A stretch of 34,011 bases of DNA from contig QCKR01000002.1 in the NCBI GenBank assembly GCA_003215185.1, positions 1 through 34,011 on the forward strand, in the 5' to 3' direction. How positions within the stretch are numbered: the first letter of the stretch is position 1; each line of letters begins with the position of its first letter. This document shows, piece after piece, positions 16,202-24,059 of this stretch. Source of the stretch: Pelagibacteraceae bacterium AG-410-D23. Lineage in GTDB: Bacteria > Pseudomonadota > Alphaproteobacteria > Pelagibacterales > Pelagibacteraceae. A model generated the notes under the pieces. It saw nothing but the letters and a program-made list of their open reading frames with translations. It ran no database searches and was not told the origin of the DNA. Position numbers and translations under genes: made by a program.

Positions 16202-17280
16202 TATTTATTAAAAATTTTTTTAAGAATTTTTATTAACTTATTATTAGCAGTACTATTTCCAATTGTTAACCTTAAAGCATTTTTAATTTTGTAAGATTTC
16301 ATCCCTCTTAAAATAATTCCTTTATCTTCTAATTTTTTTTGCACATAATTTGCAGAATATTTAGATTTTTTAAAATTTAATAACAAAAAATTAGCTGTAA
16401 CATCATTTGTAGTTATATTAAAATTATTAAGTATTTTTTTTATTTTTTTGGCCCACAAAAGATTATGTTTTATCGACTTTTTGACAAAAATTTTATCATT
16501 CAATGCTGCAACTGCTGCCAATTGTGCCACCGTATTTGTATTAAATGGTGGCTTAATTTTATTCATTGCATCAATAATTTTTTCGGGACCATAGCCCCAA
16601 CCGATCCTCAAAGAGGCCAATCCATATATTTTAGAAAAGGTTCTTAATACAAGAACATTTTTGCTATTGCGAAAGAGTTTTAATCCTGATGTATAGTCCT
16701 TTTTTCTCATATATTCGTCATAAGCATCATCAACAACTAACAAAATATTAGTTCTAAGTTTTTTTCTTAATAATAATAAATCGTTTTTTTTTAAATAAGT
16801 GCCTGTTGGATTGTTTGGGTTCGCTAAAAAAACTATTTTTGTTTTTCTTGTTACTTTTTTAATAATTTCCGAAATAGATATTTTATAATTATTTTCTTTT
16901 GCATATACAACTTTAGCTCCAATATTTTTCGAGTATATTCTATACATTAAAAAACTAAATTGCGGAACTACTACTTCATCTTTTGCTTTTAAGAATAGTT
17001 GACAAATAATCTGAATAATCTCATCGGATCCAGAACCACAAATAATTTTTTCAAATTTACAATTAAATTTTCTTGAAATATTAAGTCTTAAATAGTTTGA
17101 TTTACTATCTGGATATTTAGAAAAATTAATTTTTTTATTAATTGCCGTTTTAACTTTTGGGCTTGTGCCTAAAGCAGACTCATTTGCTGATAATTTTATA
17201 ATATTTTTTATCCTGGACAATTTTGATTTTCCTGGTTTATAAGATTCAAATCCTATTTTTTTAAATTTCGGTAAATTCAT
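16201..17280 (-). CDS. hisC: Histidinol-phosphate/aromatic aminotransferase
   Basis: This is a 359-residue fold-type I PLP aminotransferase. It has KLSANESALGTSPK, GSGSDEIIQ, the NPNNPTG loop, DDAYDEY, and the PLP lysine in RTFSKIYGLASLRIGWGYG (Lys about residue 217). It matches HisC. Being upstream of and translationally coupled to tyrA, it may also transaminate the aromatic keto acid for tyrosine or phenylalanine synthesis, a dual role known for HisC-family enzymes. Divergent from metX across the SAM riboswitch region. Confidence 0.9.
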   Translation of the reverse strand: MNLPKFKKIGFESYKPGKSKLSRIKNIIKLSANESALGTSPKVKTAINKKINFSKYPDSKSNYLRLNISRKFNCKFEKIICGSGSDEIIQIICQLFLKAKDEVVVPQFSFLMYRIYSKNIGAKVVYAKENNYKISISEIIKKVTRKTKIVFLANPNNPTGTYLKKNDLLLLRKKLRTNILLVVDDAYDEYMRKKDYTSGLKLFRNSKNVLVLRTFSKIYGLASLRIGWGYGPEKIIDAMNKIKPPFNTNTVAQLAAVAALNDKIFVKKSIKHNLLWAKKIKKILNNFNITTNDVTANFLLLNFKKSKYSANYVQKKLEDKGIILRGMKSYKIKNALRLTIGNSTANNKLIKILKKIFNK

Positions 17281-17357
17281 ATTTTTTAATTTATATTCCT
17301 ATCCTTATAAATAAATTAATCAAGATTTATCAATAATTGTGAGCTATCATAAAAAAT

Positions 17358-17386
17358 TTGACATATAGAATCTGATTTAGTACAAA
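17358..17386 (+). promoter_or_regulatory. Candidate metX promoter
   Basis: A perfect -35 TTGACA (17358-17363) is followed after 17 bases by TACAAA (17381-17386). The -10 is weak, and initiation from it would fall close to or inside the 5' arm of the riboswitch stem at 17392. The internal TAGAAT (17366-17371) is an alternative -10 that would give a complete leader but lacks a good -35. Confidence 0.45.
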
Positions 17387-17388
17387 AA

Positions 17389-17445
17389 GGCGCGCTGATT
17401 TAATCTGAATTGCGAGCGCTTAAAAAAAACCGCTAAATAAGTTTT
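17389..17445 (+). promoter_or_regulatory. SAM-II riboswitch (metA-type) controlling metX
   Basis: The sequence matches the SAM-II consensus: P1 arm GCGCT (17392-17396), conserved loop GATTTAA, then TTGC, the closing arm AGCGC (17415-17419), an A-rich linker, and the pseudoknot strand GCTAAA (17432-17437). SAM-II binds S-adenosylmethionine as an H-type pseudoknot and represses methionine genes in alphaproteobacteria, typically metA or metX. It lies about 30-85 bases before the metX ATG. A run of seven T follows at 17442-17448. Confidence 0.88.
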
Positions 17446-17475
17446 TTTCCTCACAATTCGTTATTAGCACAATTT

Positions 17476-18588
17476 ATGAATACTAAAGAAAATATAAAAA
17501 AAATAATTGTAGAAAAAGAACTTAAATTAGATTGTGGAAAAACTATAAACAATTATCCGCTAGCATATGAAACGTATGGCGTTTTAAATGAAAAAAAAGA
17601 TAATGCTATTTTAGCTTTTCATGCCTTAACTGGTGATCAATTTGTCAGTGGAATTAATCCTATAACTAATAAGCCAGGATGGTGGTCATATTTAGTTGGA
17701 CCTTCTAAAGCAATTGATACTAATAAATTTTTTGTAATTTGTGCAAATGTAATCGGTGGATGTATGGGTTCTTTAGGGCCTTCAAGTATTGATCCTGAAA
17801 CAAACAAACCATATGGCACAAATTTTCCTGTCTTGACAATCAATGACATGGTTAATGCTCAATATAATCTCCTAGAATTTTTCAAAATAGAAAAACTATA
17901 TAGTGTTCTTGGAGGATCGATGGGTGGAATGCAAGTATTACAATTTGTTGCAAATTTTCCAAACAAAACAAAAACAGCAATTCCAATTGCTTGTTCAGCA
18001 AGTCACTCTGCACAAAATATTGCTTTTAATGAACTTGGAAGACAGTCAATAATGGCCGATTCGAATTGGAAAGAAGGAAATTATTCAAAATTAAATCTAT
18101 CTCCTGATAAAGGATTGGCTGTAGCTAGAATGGCAGCTCATATTACATATCTTTCAAAAGAAGGATTACAAGAAAAATTTGGAAGAAAACTACAAGAAAA
18201 AGATGATTTAAATTTTAGTTTTGATGCTGACTTTCAAATTGAAAGTTACTTAAGATATCAAGGTTCAATATTTGTAGATAGATTTGATGCAAACAGTTAC
18301 TTATATATAACTAGGGCAATGGATTATTTTGACTTGCTTAAGCAATACAAGGGAAATTTATCTAAAGCATTTGAAAAAACAAAAACAAAATTTTTTATTA
18401 TTTCTTTTACTTCTGATTGGCTCTATCCAACTTCGGAAAATAAAGAGATAGTAATTGCATTAAATTCTTCTGGTGCAGATGTTGGTTTTATAGAAATAAC
18501 TAGTGACAAAGGTCATGATTCCTTTTTGTTAAATGTCCCAGAGTTTTTAAAAACAATAAAAAACTTCTTAGAAACAAACTATAGATAA
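17476..18588 (+). CDS. metX: Homoserine O-acyltransferase MetX
   Basis: This 370-residue alpha/beta hydrolase-fold acyltransferase has the nucleophile elbow GGSMGGMQ (Ser about 148), the acid in FTSDWLYP and the catalytic His in DKGHDSFL. It also shows the MetX signatures FHALTGDQFVSG and GGCMGSLGPSS. It acylates homoserine with acetyl-CoA, or with succinyl-CoA in some relatives, at the first step of methionine synthesis. It is directly downstream of a SAM-II riboswitch, so SAM feedback is expected. It is followed by metW after 3 bases, the standard proteobacterial pair. No clear Shine-Dalgarno precedes the ATG. Confidence 0.95.
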   Translation: MNTKENIKKIIVEKELKLDCGKTINNYPLAYETYGVLNEKKDNAILAFHALTGDQFVSGINPITNKPGWWSYLVGPSKAIDTNKFFVICANVIGGCMGSLGPSSIDPETNKPYGTNFPVLTINDMVNAQYNLLEFFKIEKLYSVLGGSMGGMQVLQFVANFPNKTKTAIPIACSASHSAQNIAFNELGRQSIMADSNWKEGNYSKLNLSPDKGLAVARMAAHITYLSKEGLQEKFGRKLQEKDDLNFSFDADFQIESYLRYQGSIFVDRFDANSYLYITRAMDYFDLLKQYKGNLSKAFEKTKTKFFIISFTSDWLYPTSENKEIVIALNSSGADVGFIEITSDKGHDSFLLNVPEFLKTIKNFLETNYR

Positions 18589-18591
18589 AAT

Positions 18592-19188
18592 ATGAAAAAA
18601 GAATTTCAAATAATTTCTGAATTAATAGATAATAATACTAGAGTATTAGATATTGGTTGTGGTGATGGAACTTTAATGAAAAATTTAAAAGATAAAAAAA
18701 ATATTGATACAAGAGGATTGGAAATATCAAAAAAAAATGTTCAAGAATGTATAGGTAAAGGACTTTCTATAATTGAAGGCAATGCAGAAAAAGATTTATA
18801 TCAATTTCCAAATTTATCTTTTGATTATGCTATATTGAGTCAAACTTTACAAGCATTCTACGATCCAGAAAAAGTAATAAACGATCTTCTAAGAGTTGCA
18901 AATAAAGCTATAGTAACAATTCCTAATTTTGGTCATTGGAAAGTTAGATTAAATTTATTGTTTAAAGGAACTATGCCTGTCACCAAAAATTTACCAAATG
19001 AATGGTACAATACGCCAAATTTACATATGTGTACTATAAAGGATTTTTATAATTTTTGTTTTAATAAAAAAATCGAATTGTATAAATCTATTGCACTAAG
19101 CGGAGAAAAAACCTCTTTAATAAATAATAATAATTTAATTATTAAAAATCTTAGTTCAGAATTAGGAATATTTCTTATTAAAAAGTAA
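18592..19188 (+). CDS. metW: Methionine biosynthesis protein MetW
   Basis: This 198-residue class I methyltransferase-fold protein has the motif I stretch VLDIGCGDGTLMKNL, then DYAILSQTLQAFYDPEKV and the MetW signature VTIPNFGHWKVRLNLLFKGTMPVT. MetW co-occurs with MetX in proteobacteria and is thought to assist homoserine acylation; its chemistry is not settled. It sits between metX and gloB with gaps of 3 and 1 bases, so it probably shares SAM-II control. Confidence 0.94.
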   Translation: MKKEFQIISELIDNNTRVLDIGCGDGTLMKNLKDKKNIDTRGLEISKKNVQECIGKGLSIIEGNAEKDLYQFPNLSFDYAILSQTLQAFYDPEKVINDLLRVANKAIVTIPNFGHWKVRLNLLFKGTMPVTKNLPNEWYNTPNLHMCTIKDFYNFCFNKKIELYKSIALSGEKTSLINNNNLIIKNLSSELGIFLIKK

Positions 19189-19189
19189 A

Positions 19190-19951
19190 ATGAAAGTTGA
19201 GATAATACCATGCTTACAAGACAATTATTCTTATATAATTGTTGATGAAAAAAATAATAAAACGTGTGTAGTTGATCCAAGTGAATCAAAGCCAATAATT
19301 AATTTTTTAGAAAAAAATAATTTAAAATTAAACTATATTTTAAATACTCATCATCATTATGATCATATTGGTGGCAATATTGAATTAAAAAAAAAATATA
19401 AAGCAAAAGTGATTGGATTTAATGGAGATTATAAAAGAATACCTGAAATTGATATTAAATTAAAAGATGGAGAAATCTGGAAGGAAGATAATTTTGAATC
19501 AAAAATAATTCATATTCCAGGACATACACTCGGTCATATTTGTTTTTATTTTTATAATGAAGATAATTTGTTTACGGGTGATACTTTATTTTCTTTGGGT
19601 TGTGGAAGAATATTTGAAGGAACATATGAACAAATGTTTAATTCATTAGAAAAGATAAAAAATTTACCAAGTAAAACAAAAATTTATTGTGGACATGAGT
19701 ATACATTACAAAATTCAAAATTTTGCATAAAATATGACAAAGATAATTTAGAATTAATTAAAAAAATTAAAGCTATAAAAAAAAAATTAAATAATAATCA
19801 ACCAACTATACCAACAACCTTAGGTGAAGAACTTAAAAGTAATATTTTTTTAAGAAGTGATAATTTTAAAATTAAAAATAACCTAAATATCAATAAAGGC
19901 TCTTCTCTTGATACATTTTCAAAATTGAGGGATTTAAAGGATAATTTTTAA
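19190..19951 (+). CDS. gloB: Hydroxyacylglutathione hydrolase (glyoxalase II)
   Basis: This 253-residue metallo-beta-lactamase-fold protein has the metal motif LNTHHHYDHIGGN (about residues 52-63), the further ligands HIPGHTLGH and FTGDTLFSLGCGRIFEG, and YCGHEYTLQN. The C-terminal domain typical of GloB is present. It hydrolyses S-lactoylglutathione to lactate and glutathione in methylglyoxal detoxification. One base separates it from metW, so it may be read from the metX promoter despite an unrelated role. Confidence 0.93.
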   Translation: MKVEIIPCLQDNYSYIIVDEKNNKTCVVDPSESKPIINFLEKNNLKLNYILNTHHHYDHIGGNIELKKKYKAKVIGFNGDYKRIPEIDIKLKDGEIWKEDNFESKIIHIPGHTLGHICFYFYNEDNLFTGDTLFSLGCGRIFEGTYEQMFNSLEKIKNLPSKTKIYCGHEYTLQNSKFCIKYDKDNLELIKKIKAIKKKLNNNQPTIPTTLGEELKSNIFLRSDNFKIKNNLNINKGSSLDTFSKLRDLKDNF

Positions 19952-19961
19952 GTTATTCGAC

Positions 19962-19989
19962 TTGACTATAATTAGCCTCAGTCTATATT
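19962..19989 (+). promoter_or_regulatory. Promoter upstream of rplU
   Basis: A -35 TTGACT (19962-19967) and a -10 TATATT (19984-19989) are separated by 16 bases, 26 bases before the rplU ATG. A Shine-Dalgarno AGGA (20006-20009) stands 6 bases before that ATG. Both are clear by the standards of this sequence and suggest that the ribosomal-protein run starts its own transcript inside the long plus-strand gene series. Confidence 0.6.
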
Positions 19990-20015
19990 CCACCATATAA
20001 AAAATAGGATAAGTA

Positions 20016-20423
20016 ATGTCATTCGCGATAATTCAAACAGGTGGAAAACAATACAAAGTTAAAGCTAGTGAAATAATAAAGATTGAACAGCTAGAAACTT
20101 TAAAAACTCAAAATAAAATAGAATTTAATGAAGTTTTGGCATATGGCGATGAAAAAACAATGGAAATTGGATCTCCACTTGTAAAAGGTGCAAAAGTAGA
20201 AGCTGAGCTTGTAAAAAATGGAAAAAATAAAACAGTATTAATTTTTAAAAAAAAAAGAAGAAAAAATTCTAGAAAAAAAAATGGACATAGACAGCTTTAT
20301 TCACTTATAAAAATAAAAAAAATTTTTTCAAAAGATGGTAGCTTGTTAGCAGAAGCAAAAAAATTAGAAAAAAAAGAAATTAAAAAAACTGAAAAAAAAG
20401 AGACTATAGTTAAAGAAAAGTAA
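20016..20423 (+). CDS. rplU: 50S ribosomal protein L21, with lysine/glutamate-rich tail
   Basis: The first ~103 residues are L21 (FAIIQTGGKQYKV..., FKKKRRKNSRKKNGHRQ). The protein then runs on to 135 residues with a low-complexity tail made mostly of K, E and T. C-terminal extensions on L21 are known in alphaproteobacteria. It is followed after 15 bases by rpmA, the universal L21-L27-Obg order. A clear AGGA ribosome-binding site supports the ATG. Confidence 0.97.
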   Translation: MSFAIIQTGGKQYKVKASEIIKIEQLETLKTQNKIEFNEVLAYGDEKTMEIGSPLVKGAKVEAELVKNGKNKTVLIFKKKRRKNSRKKNGHRQLYSLIKIKKIFSKDGSLLAEAKKLEKKEIKKTEKKETIVKEK

Positions 20424-20438
20424 ATTTAGGAAAATATT

Positions 20439-20693
20439 ATGGCAACAAAAAAGGCAGGTGGATCATCAAGAAATGGACGAGATAGCGCAGGTAGAAGACT
20501 TGGAGTTAAAAAGTATGGTGGTCAGCTGGTAAATCCTGGAAATATAATTGTTAGACAGCGCGGAACTAAAATTTTTCCTGGAGAGTATGTTAAAATGGGT
20601 AAAGATCATTCAATTTTTTCTTTAGTAAAAGGAAAAGTTGAATTTAAAAAAAGTAAATCAGACAGAACATTTGTTTCAGTAAAACCCAATTAA
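20439..20693 (+). CDS. rpmA: 50S ribosomal protein L27
   Basis: This 84-residue protein begins [24 protein letters not shown], the diagnostic L27 N-terminus that reaches the peptidyl transferase centre, and contains [18 protein letters not shown]. It has no cleavable N-terminal extension. A Shine-Dalgarno AGGA (20428-20431) lies 7 bases before the ATG. Confidence 0.98.
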   Translation: MATKKAGGSSRNGRDSAGRRLGVKKYGGQLVNPGNIIVRQRGTKIFPGEYVKMGKDHSIFSLVKGKVEFKKSKSDRTFVSVKPN

Positions 20694-20695
20694 TC

Positions 20696-20726
20696 AATAC
20701 AACAATTAATTAAACAGAGTTGTATT
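20696..20726 (+). promoter_or_regulatory. Perfect 8-bp hairpin abutting the obgE start codon
   Basis: AATACAAC (20696-20703) and GTTGTATT (20719-20726) are exact complements with a 15-base loop. The 3' arm ends at the base before the obgE ATG (20727), so the stem would cover the ribosome-landing region. No T-run follows, so it is not a standard terminator. Confidence 0.45.
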
Positions 20727-21710
20727 ATGAAGTTCTTAGATCAAGTAAAAATTTTTGTAAAAGCAGGTGACGGAGGATCAGGGTCAGCTAGTATGCGTAG
20801 AGAAAAATTTGTTGAGTTTGGTGGGCCAAATGGAGGCGATGGAGGAAAAGGCGCTTCAATAATTTTTAAAGCTGAAAGAAATTTAAATACTTTAATTGAT
20901 TATAGATATACTCAACATTTTAAAGCTGAGAGAGGTCAAAATGGAATGAGTAAAAATAAAACTGGAAGAAGTGGAAAAGATTTATATTTAAAAGTCCCAA
21001 TTGGTACTCAAATTTTAGAAGAAGATAATAAAACTTTATTATTTGATTTTAAAAATGAAAAAGAAGAATTTGTTATAGCAAATGGAGGTAGAGGTGGCTT
21101 AGGTAATACAAATTTTAAAAGCTCTACAAATCGTGCTCCTAGAAAATTCACAAAAGGTACTGCGGGAGAAGAATTCTGGATATGGTTACAATTAAAAACA
21201 ATTGCAGATATAGGAATTGTTGGTTTGCCAAATGCAGGAAAGTCAAGCCTGCTTGCTTCAATTACAAACGCAAATCCAAAAATTGCAAATTATAAATTTA
21301 CAACATTAAATCCAAATTTAGGTGTGGCCACATACGATGATAAAGAAATTACTATTGCCGATATACCGGGTTTAATTGAAGGAGCACATCAAGGTGTTGG
21401 ACTTGGTATAAAATTTCTTAAACACATTGAAAGATGTAAAACATTACTTCATATGATTGATGTAACTGATGAAAATTTAGAAAATTCATACAAACAAATT
21501 AAAAATGAATTAAAAAATTATAGTAAAGAATTATTAAATAAAAAAGAAATTATTGTTTTAAATAAAGTAGATTTATTAGAAAAAAAAATAGTAGAAAAAA
21601 TTAAAAAAAAATTCTCAAAAAATAAAAAAAGTGAAGTTATAACTCTATCAACACTTGAAAAAAAATCAGTTAAAAATATTAAGGCAAAACTATTATCCTA
21701 TGTATATTAA
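20727..21710 (+). CDS. obgE: GTPase Obg (CgtA)
   Basis: This 327-residue protein has the glycine-rich Obg fold in the first ~155 residues (GGDGGKGASIIF, GRGGLGNTNFKSSTN). The GTPase domain follows: P-loop GLPNAGKSSLL, switch region YKFTTLNPNLGV, DIPGLIEGAHQGVGLG, and NKVDLL as G4. It takes part in 50S ribosome assembly and stress control. The length is close to the minimal Obg form, without the C-terminal extension seen in some bacteria. It follows rpmA by 33 bases that contain a hairpin, and overlaps proB by 11 bases. Confidence 0.97.
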   Translation: MKFLDQVKIFVKAGDGGSGSASMRREKFVEFGGPNGGDGGKGASIIFKAERNLNTLIDYRYTQHFKAERGQNGMSKNKTGRSGKDLYLKVPIGTQILEEDNKTLLFDFKNEKEEFVIANGGRGGLGNTNFKSSTNRAPRKFTKGTAGEEFWIWLQLKTIADIGIVGLPNAGKSSLLASITNANPKIANYKFTTLNPNLGVATYDDKEITIADIPGLIEGAHQGVGLGIKFLKHIERCKTLLHMIDVTDENLENSYKQIKNELKNYSKELLNKKEIIVLNKVDLLEKKIVEKIKKKFSKNKKSEVITLSTLEKKSVKNIKAKLLSYVY

Positions 21711-22806
21711 AAATTCTAAAATAATTGTTATAAAAATTGGTTCATCTTTACTTATAGATAAATCAAAAAAAATTAGAAAAAAATGGTTATTAGAATTTTC
21801 AAAAGATATTAAAGAATTATTAAATCAAAATAAAAAAGTGATAATTGTTAGCTCAGGTGCAATTGCTATTGGATGCAAAAAACTTAATTTAAATAAAAAA
21901 AATTTAAAATTAGATAAAAGTCAGGCAATTGCTTCTATAGGTCAGATAGAATTAATGAATCTTTTTAATAAAAATTTTTCTAAAAAAAATATAAATATAT
22001 CTCAAATACTTTTAACTTTAGAAGATACAGAACAAAGAAGAAGATCTTTAAATGCAAAAAGAACTTTTGAAAATTTATTTGAATTAGGCTTTGTACCTAT
22101 CGTTAACGAAAATGATAGTACAGCAACAACAGAAATTAAATATGGTGATAATGATAGGTTAGCATCTAGAGTGGCTCAAATATCTGGTGCAGATTGTTTA
22201 ATTTTATTGTCAGACGTAAATGGTCTTTATACCAAAAATCCAAAGTTTGACAAAAATGTAAAATTAATAAAAGAAATAAAAAATATTGATAAAGAAATTG
22301 AGAGAATCTCAACAAAAAGTACTAGTGAACATGGAACTGGTGGAATGAAAACAAAAATAGATGCCGCAAAAATTTGTCAGTTGTCGGGTTGTTATATGGC
22401 AATTGCAAATGGATTATTGAGTAGACCCATAATACAAATAATAAAAAAAAATAATTGTACATGGTTTGTCCCAAAAATCTCTAAATTAGATGCAAGAAAA
22501 AAATGGATAGTAGGATCTGTTTCTCCAAAAGGAGAATTAATAATTGATGATGGTGCAAAGGAAGCCCTAAAGAAGGGAAAAAGTCTATTAGCTGCTGGAA
22601 TAAAAAATGTTTATGGAAAATTTAACAAAGGAGATCATGTTAAAATTCTTGATAAAAATAAAGAAGAATGTGCAAGAGGATTAAGCTCTTTTTCTTCAAA
22701 CGAAATTAATAAAATTAAAGGACACCATTCTAGCAGCATAAAAGAATTGTTAGGATATATTGCTAAATCTGAAGTTGTTCATAAAGATGATATGGTAGAA
22801 ATATAA
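21700..22806 (+). CDS. proB: Glutamate 5-kinase
   Basis: This is an amino acid kinase of about 368 residues with IVIKIGSSLL, IIVSSGAIAIG, NENDSTAT, and DCLILLSDVNGLYT followed by GTGGMKTKIDAA. A C-terminal PUA domain (WIVGSVSPKGELIIDDGA...) makes the standard ProB length. It phosphorylates glutamate in proline synthesis. I move the start from the track's 21655 to ATG 21700, because residues before MYIKNSKIIVIKIG do not belong to the family. This ATG still lies 11 bases inside obgE, suggesting coupling. proA follows after 1 base. Confidence 0.95.
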   Translation: MYIKNSKIIVIKIGSSLLIDKSKKIRKKWLLEFSKDIKELLNQNKKVIIVSSGAIAIGCKKLNLNKKNLKLDKSQAIASIGQIELMNLFNKNFSKKNINISQILLTLEDTEQRRRSLNAKRTFENLFELGFVPIVNENDSTATTEIKYGDNDRLASRVAQISGADCLILLSDVNGLYTKNPKFDKNVKLIKEIKNIDKEIERISTKSTSEHGTGGMKTKIDAAKICQLSGCYMAIANGLLSRPIIQIIKKNNCTWFVPKISKLDARKKWIVGSVSPKGELIIDDGAKEALKKGKSLLAAGIKNVYGKFNKGDHVKILDKNKEECARGLSSFSSNEINKIKGHHSSSIKELLGYIAKSEVVHKDDMVEI

Positions 22807-22807
22807 A

Positions 22808-24058
22808 ATGAAAAATTTAATGTATAAAATTGGAAGAAACGCAATAAATGCATCACAAACTAAAATTAGCACAAAATTAAAAAATAAAGTTTTGAATACT
22901 TATATTAATTTAATTAAAAAAAAAAAAAATTCCATAATTAAACAAAATAGCAAAGATGTTAAACAAGCAATAAAAAAAAGATTAAAAAATAATTTGATTG
23001 AAAGATTAAAAATTAATCAAAAAAAAATAAATAATATTTGTTTAGCTATAAAAAATGTAAGCAAATTAAAAGATCCGGTAGATATAACTATTAATAAATG
23101 GAAAAGACCAAATAATTTATTAATTAAAAAAGTTTCAATTCCATTGGGAATTGTTGGAGTAATATTCGAAAGTAGGCCAAACGTCTCTTCAGATGTATCT
23201 AGTTTATGCTTTAAATCTGGAAATGCTGTTATCTTGAGAGGAGGTTCAGAAGCGCTAAATTCAAATAAAATATTAATTTCATTATTTAGAAAAGCTTTAA
23301 AAAAAAATAAAGTAAATCCAAACTATGTCCAACTAATTGAAAAAAGAGAGAGAAAGTATGTAGATTTTATGCTTTCTAGTATGTCAAAATATATTGATAT
23401 AATCATTCCAAGAGGTGGCAAGGGTTTAGTAGCAAAAGTTCAAAAACTTTCAAAAGTACCTACTATTGGTCACTTAGAGGGAATTTGTCATACATATATA
23501 GATAAAGAAGCTGATTTAAAAATGGCAATAAAAGTTACACATAATGCAAAACTAAGAAATACAAGTATTTGTGGAGCAACAGAAACTATTCTTTTAAATA
23601 AAAAAATCGTTAAAAAATTTTGTAATCCTATTTTAAAAAGACTTGAAGAAAATCATTGTAAAATCATTGGTGATAAATATTTAAAAAAATTTTATAAAGG
23701 TAAATTTTTACTTGCTAAAGAAAAAGACTGGGCAACTGAATATTTGTCTCCTACTGTTTCAGTAAAATGTGTAGAAAACTTAACGCATGCAATTAATCAT
23801 ATTAATAAATATGGAACAATGCATACGGATGCTATTATTACAAAAAACAAAAAGTCAGCAACAAAATTTTTAAAAAATGTCAAAAGTTCTATAGCAATTC
23901 ATAATGCTTCTACACAATTTGCAGATGGTGGAGAATTTGGATTTGGTGGAGAGGTTGGAATATCAACAAATAAACTTCCTCCAAGAGGTCCTGTTGGTTT
24001 AGAACAATTAGTTTCATACAAATATGAAATAATGGGCAAGGGTCAAATTAGGAAGTAA
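22808..24058 (+). CDS. proA: Glutamate-5-semialdehyde dehydrogenase
   Basis: This 416-residue aldehyde dehydrogenase-superfamily protein has IPLGIVGVIFESRPNV, the signature SGNAVILRGGSEA, the catalytic cysteine in NTSICGATETIL, and GGEFGFGGEVGISTNKLPPRGPVGLE near the C-terminus. It reduces glutamyl phosphate from ProB to glutamate semialdehyde, which cyclises toward proline. It begins 1 base after the proB stop; nadD follows after 1 base. Confidence 0.96.
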   Translation: MKNLMYKIGRNAINASQTKISTKLKNKVLNTYINLIKKKKNSIIKQNSKDVKQAIKKRLKNNLIERLKINQKKINNICLAIKNVSKLKDPVDITINKWKRPNNLLIKKVSIPLGIVGVIFESRPNVSSDVSSLCFKSGNAVILRGGSEALNSNKILISLFRKALKKNKVNPNYVQLIEKRERKYVDFMLSSMSKYIDIIIPRGGKGLVAKVQKLSKVPTIGHLEGICHTYIDKEADLKMAIKVTHNAKLRNTSICGATETILLNKKIVKKFCNPILKRLEENHCKIIGDKYLKKFYKGKFLLAKEKDWATEYLSPTVSVKCVENLTHAINHINKYGTMHTDAIITKNKKSATKFLKNVKSSIAIHNASTQFADGGEFGFGGEVGISTNKLPPRGPVGLEQLVSYKYEIMGKGQIRK

Positions 24059-24059
24059 A

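Noticed and set aside
17442-17448. T-run after the SAM-II aptamer as an intrinsic terminator
   Set aside because: The stem directly before it would be only A-T pairs plus one C-G (AAAAAAAC/GTTTTTTT), too weak for a standard terminator. I leave the mechanism open rather than call one.
21655-21699. N-terminal extension of proB in the ORF track
   Set aside because: It lies inside obgE in another frame and precedes the family's true N-terminus.
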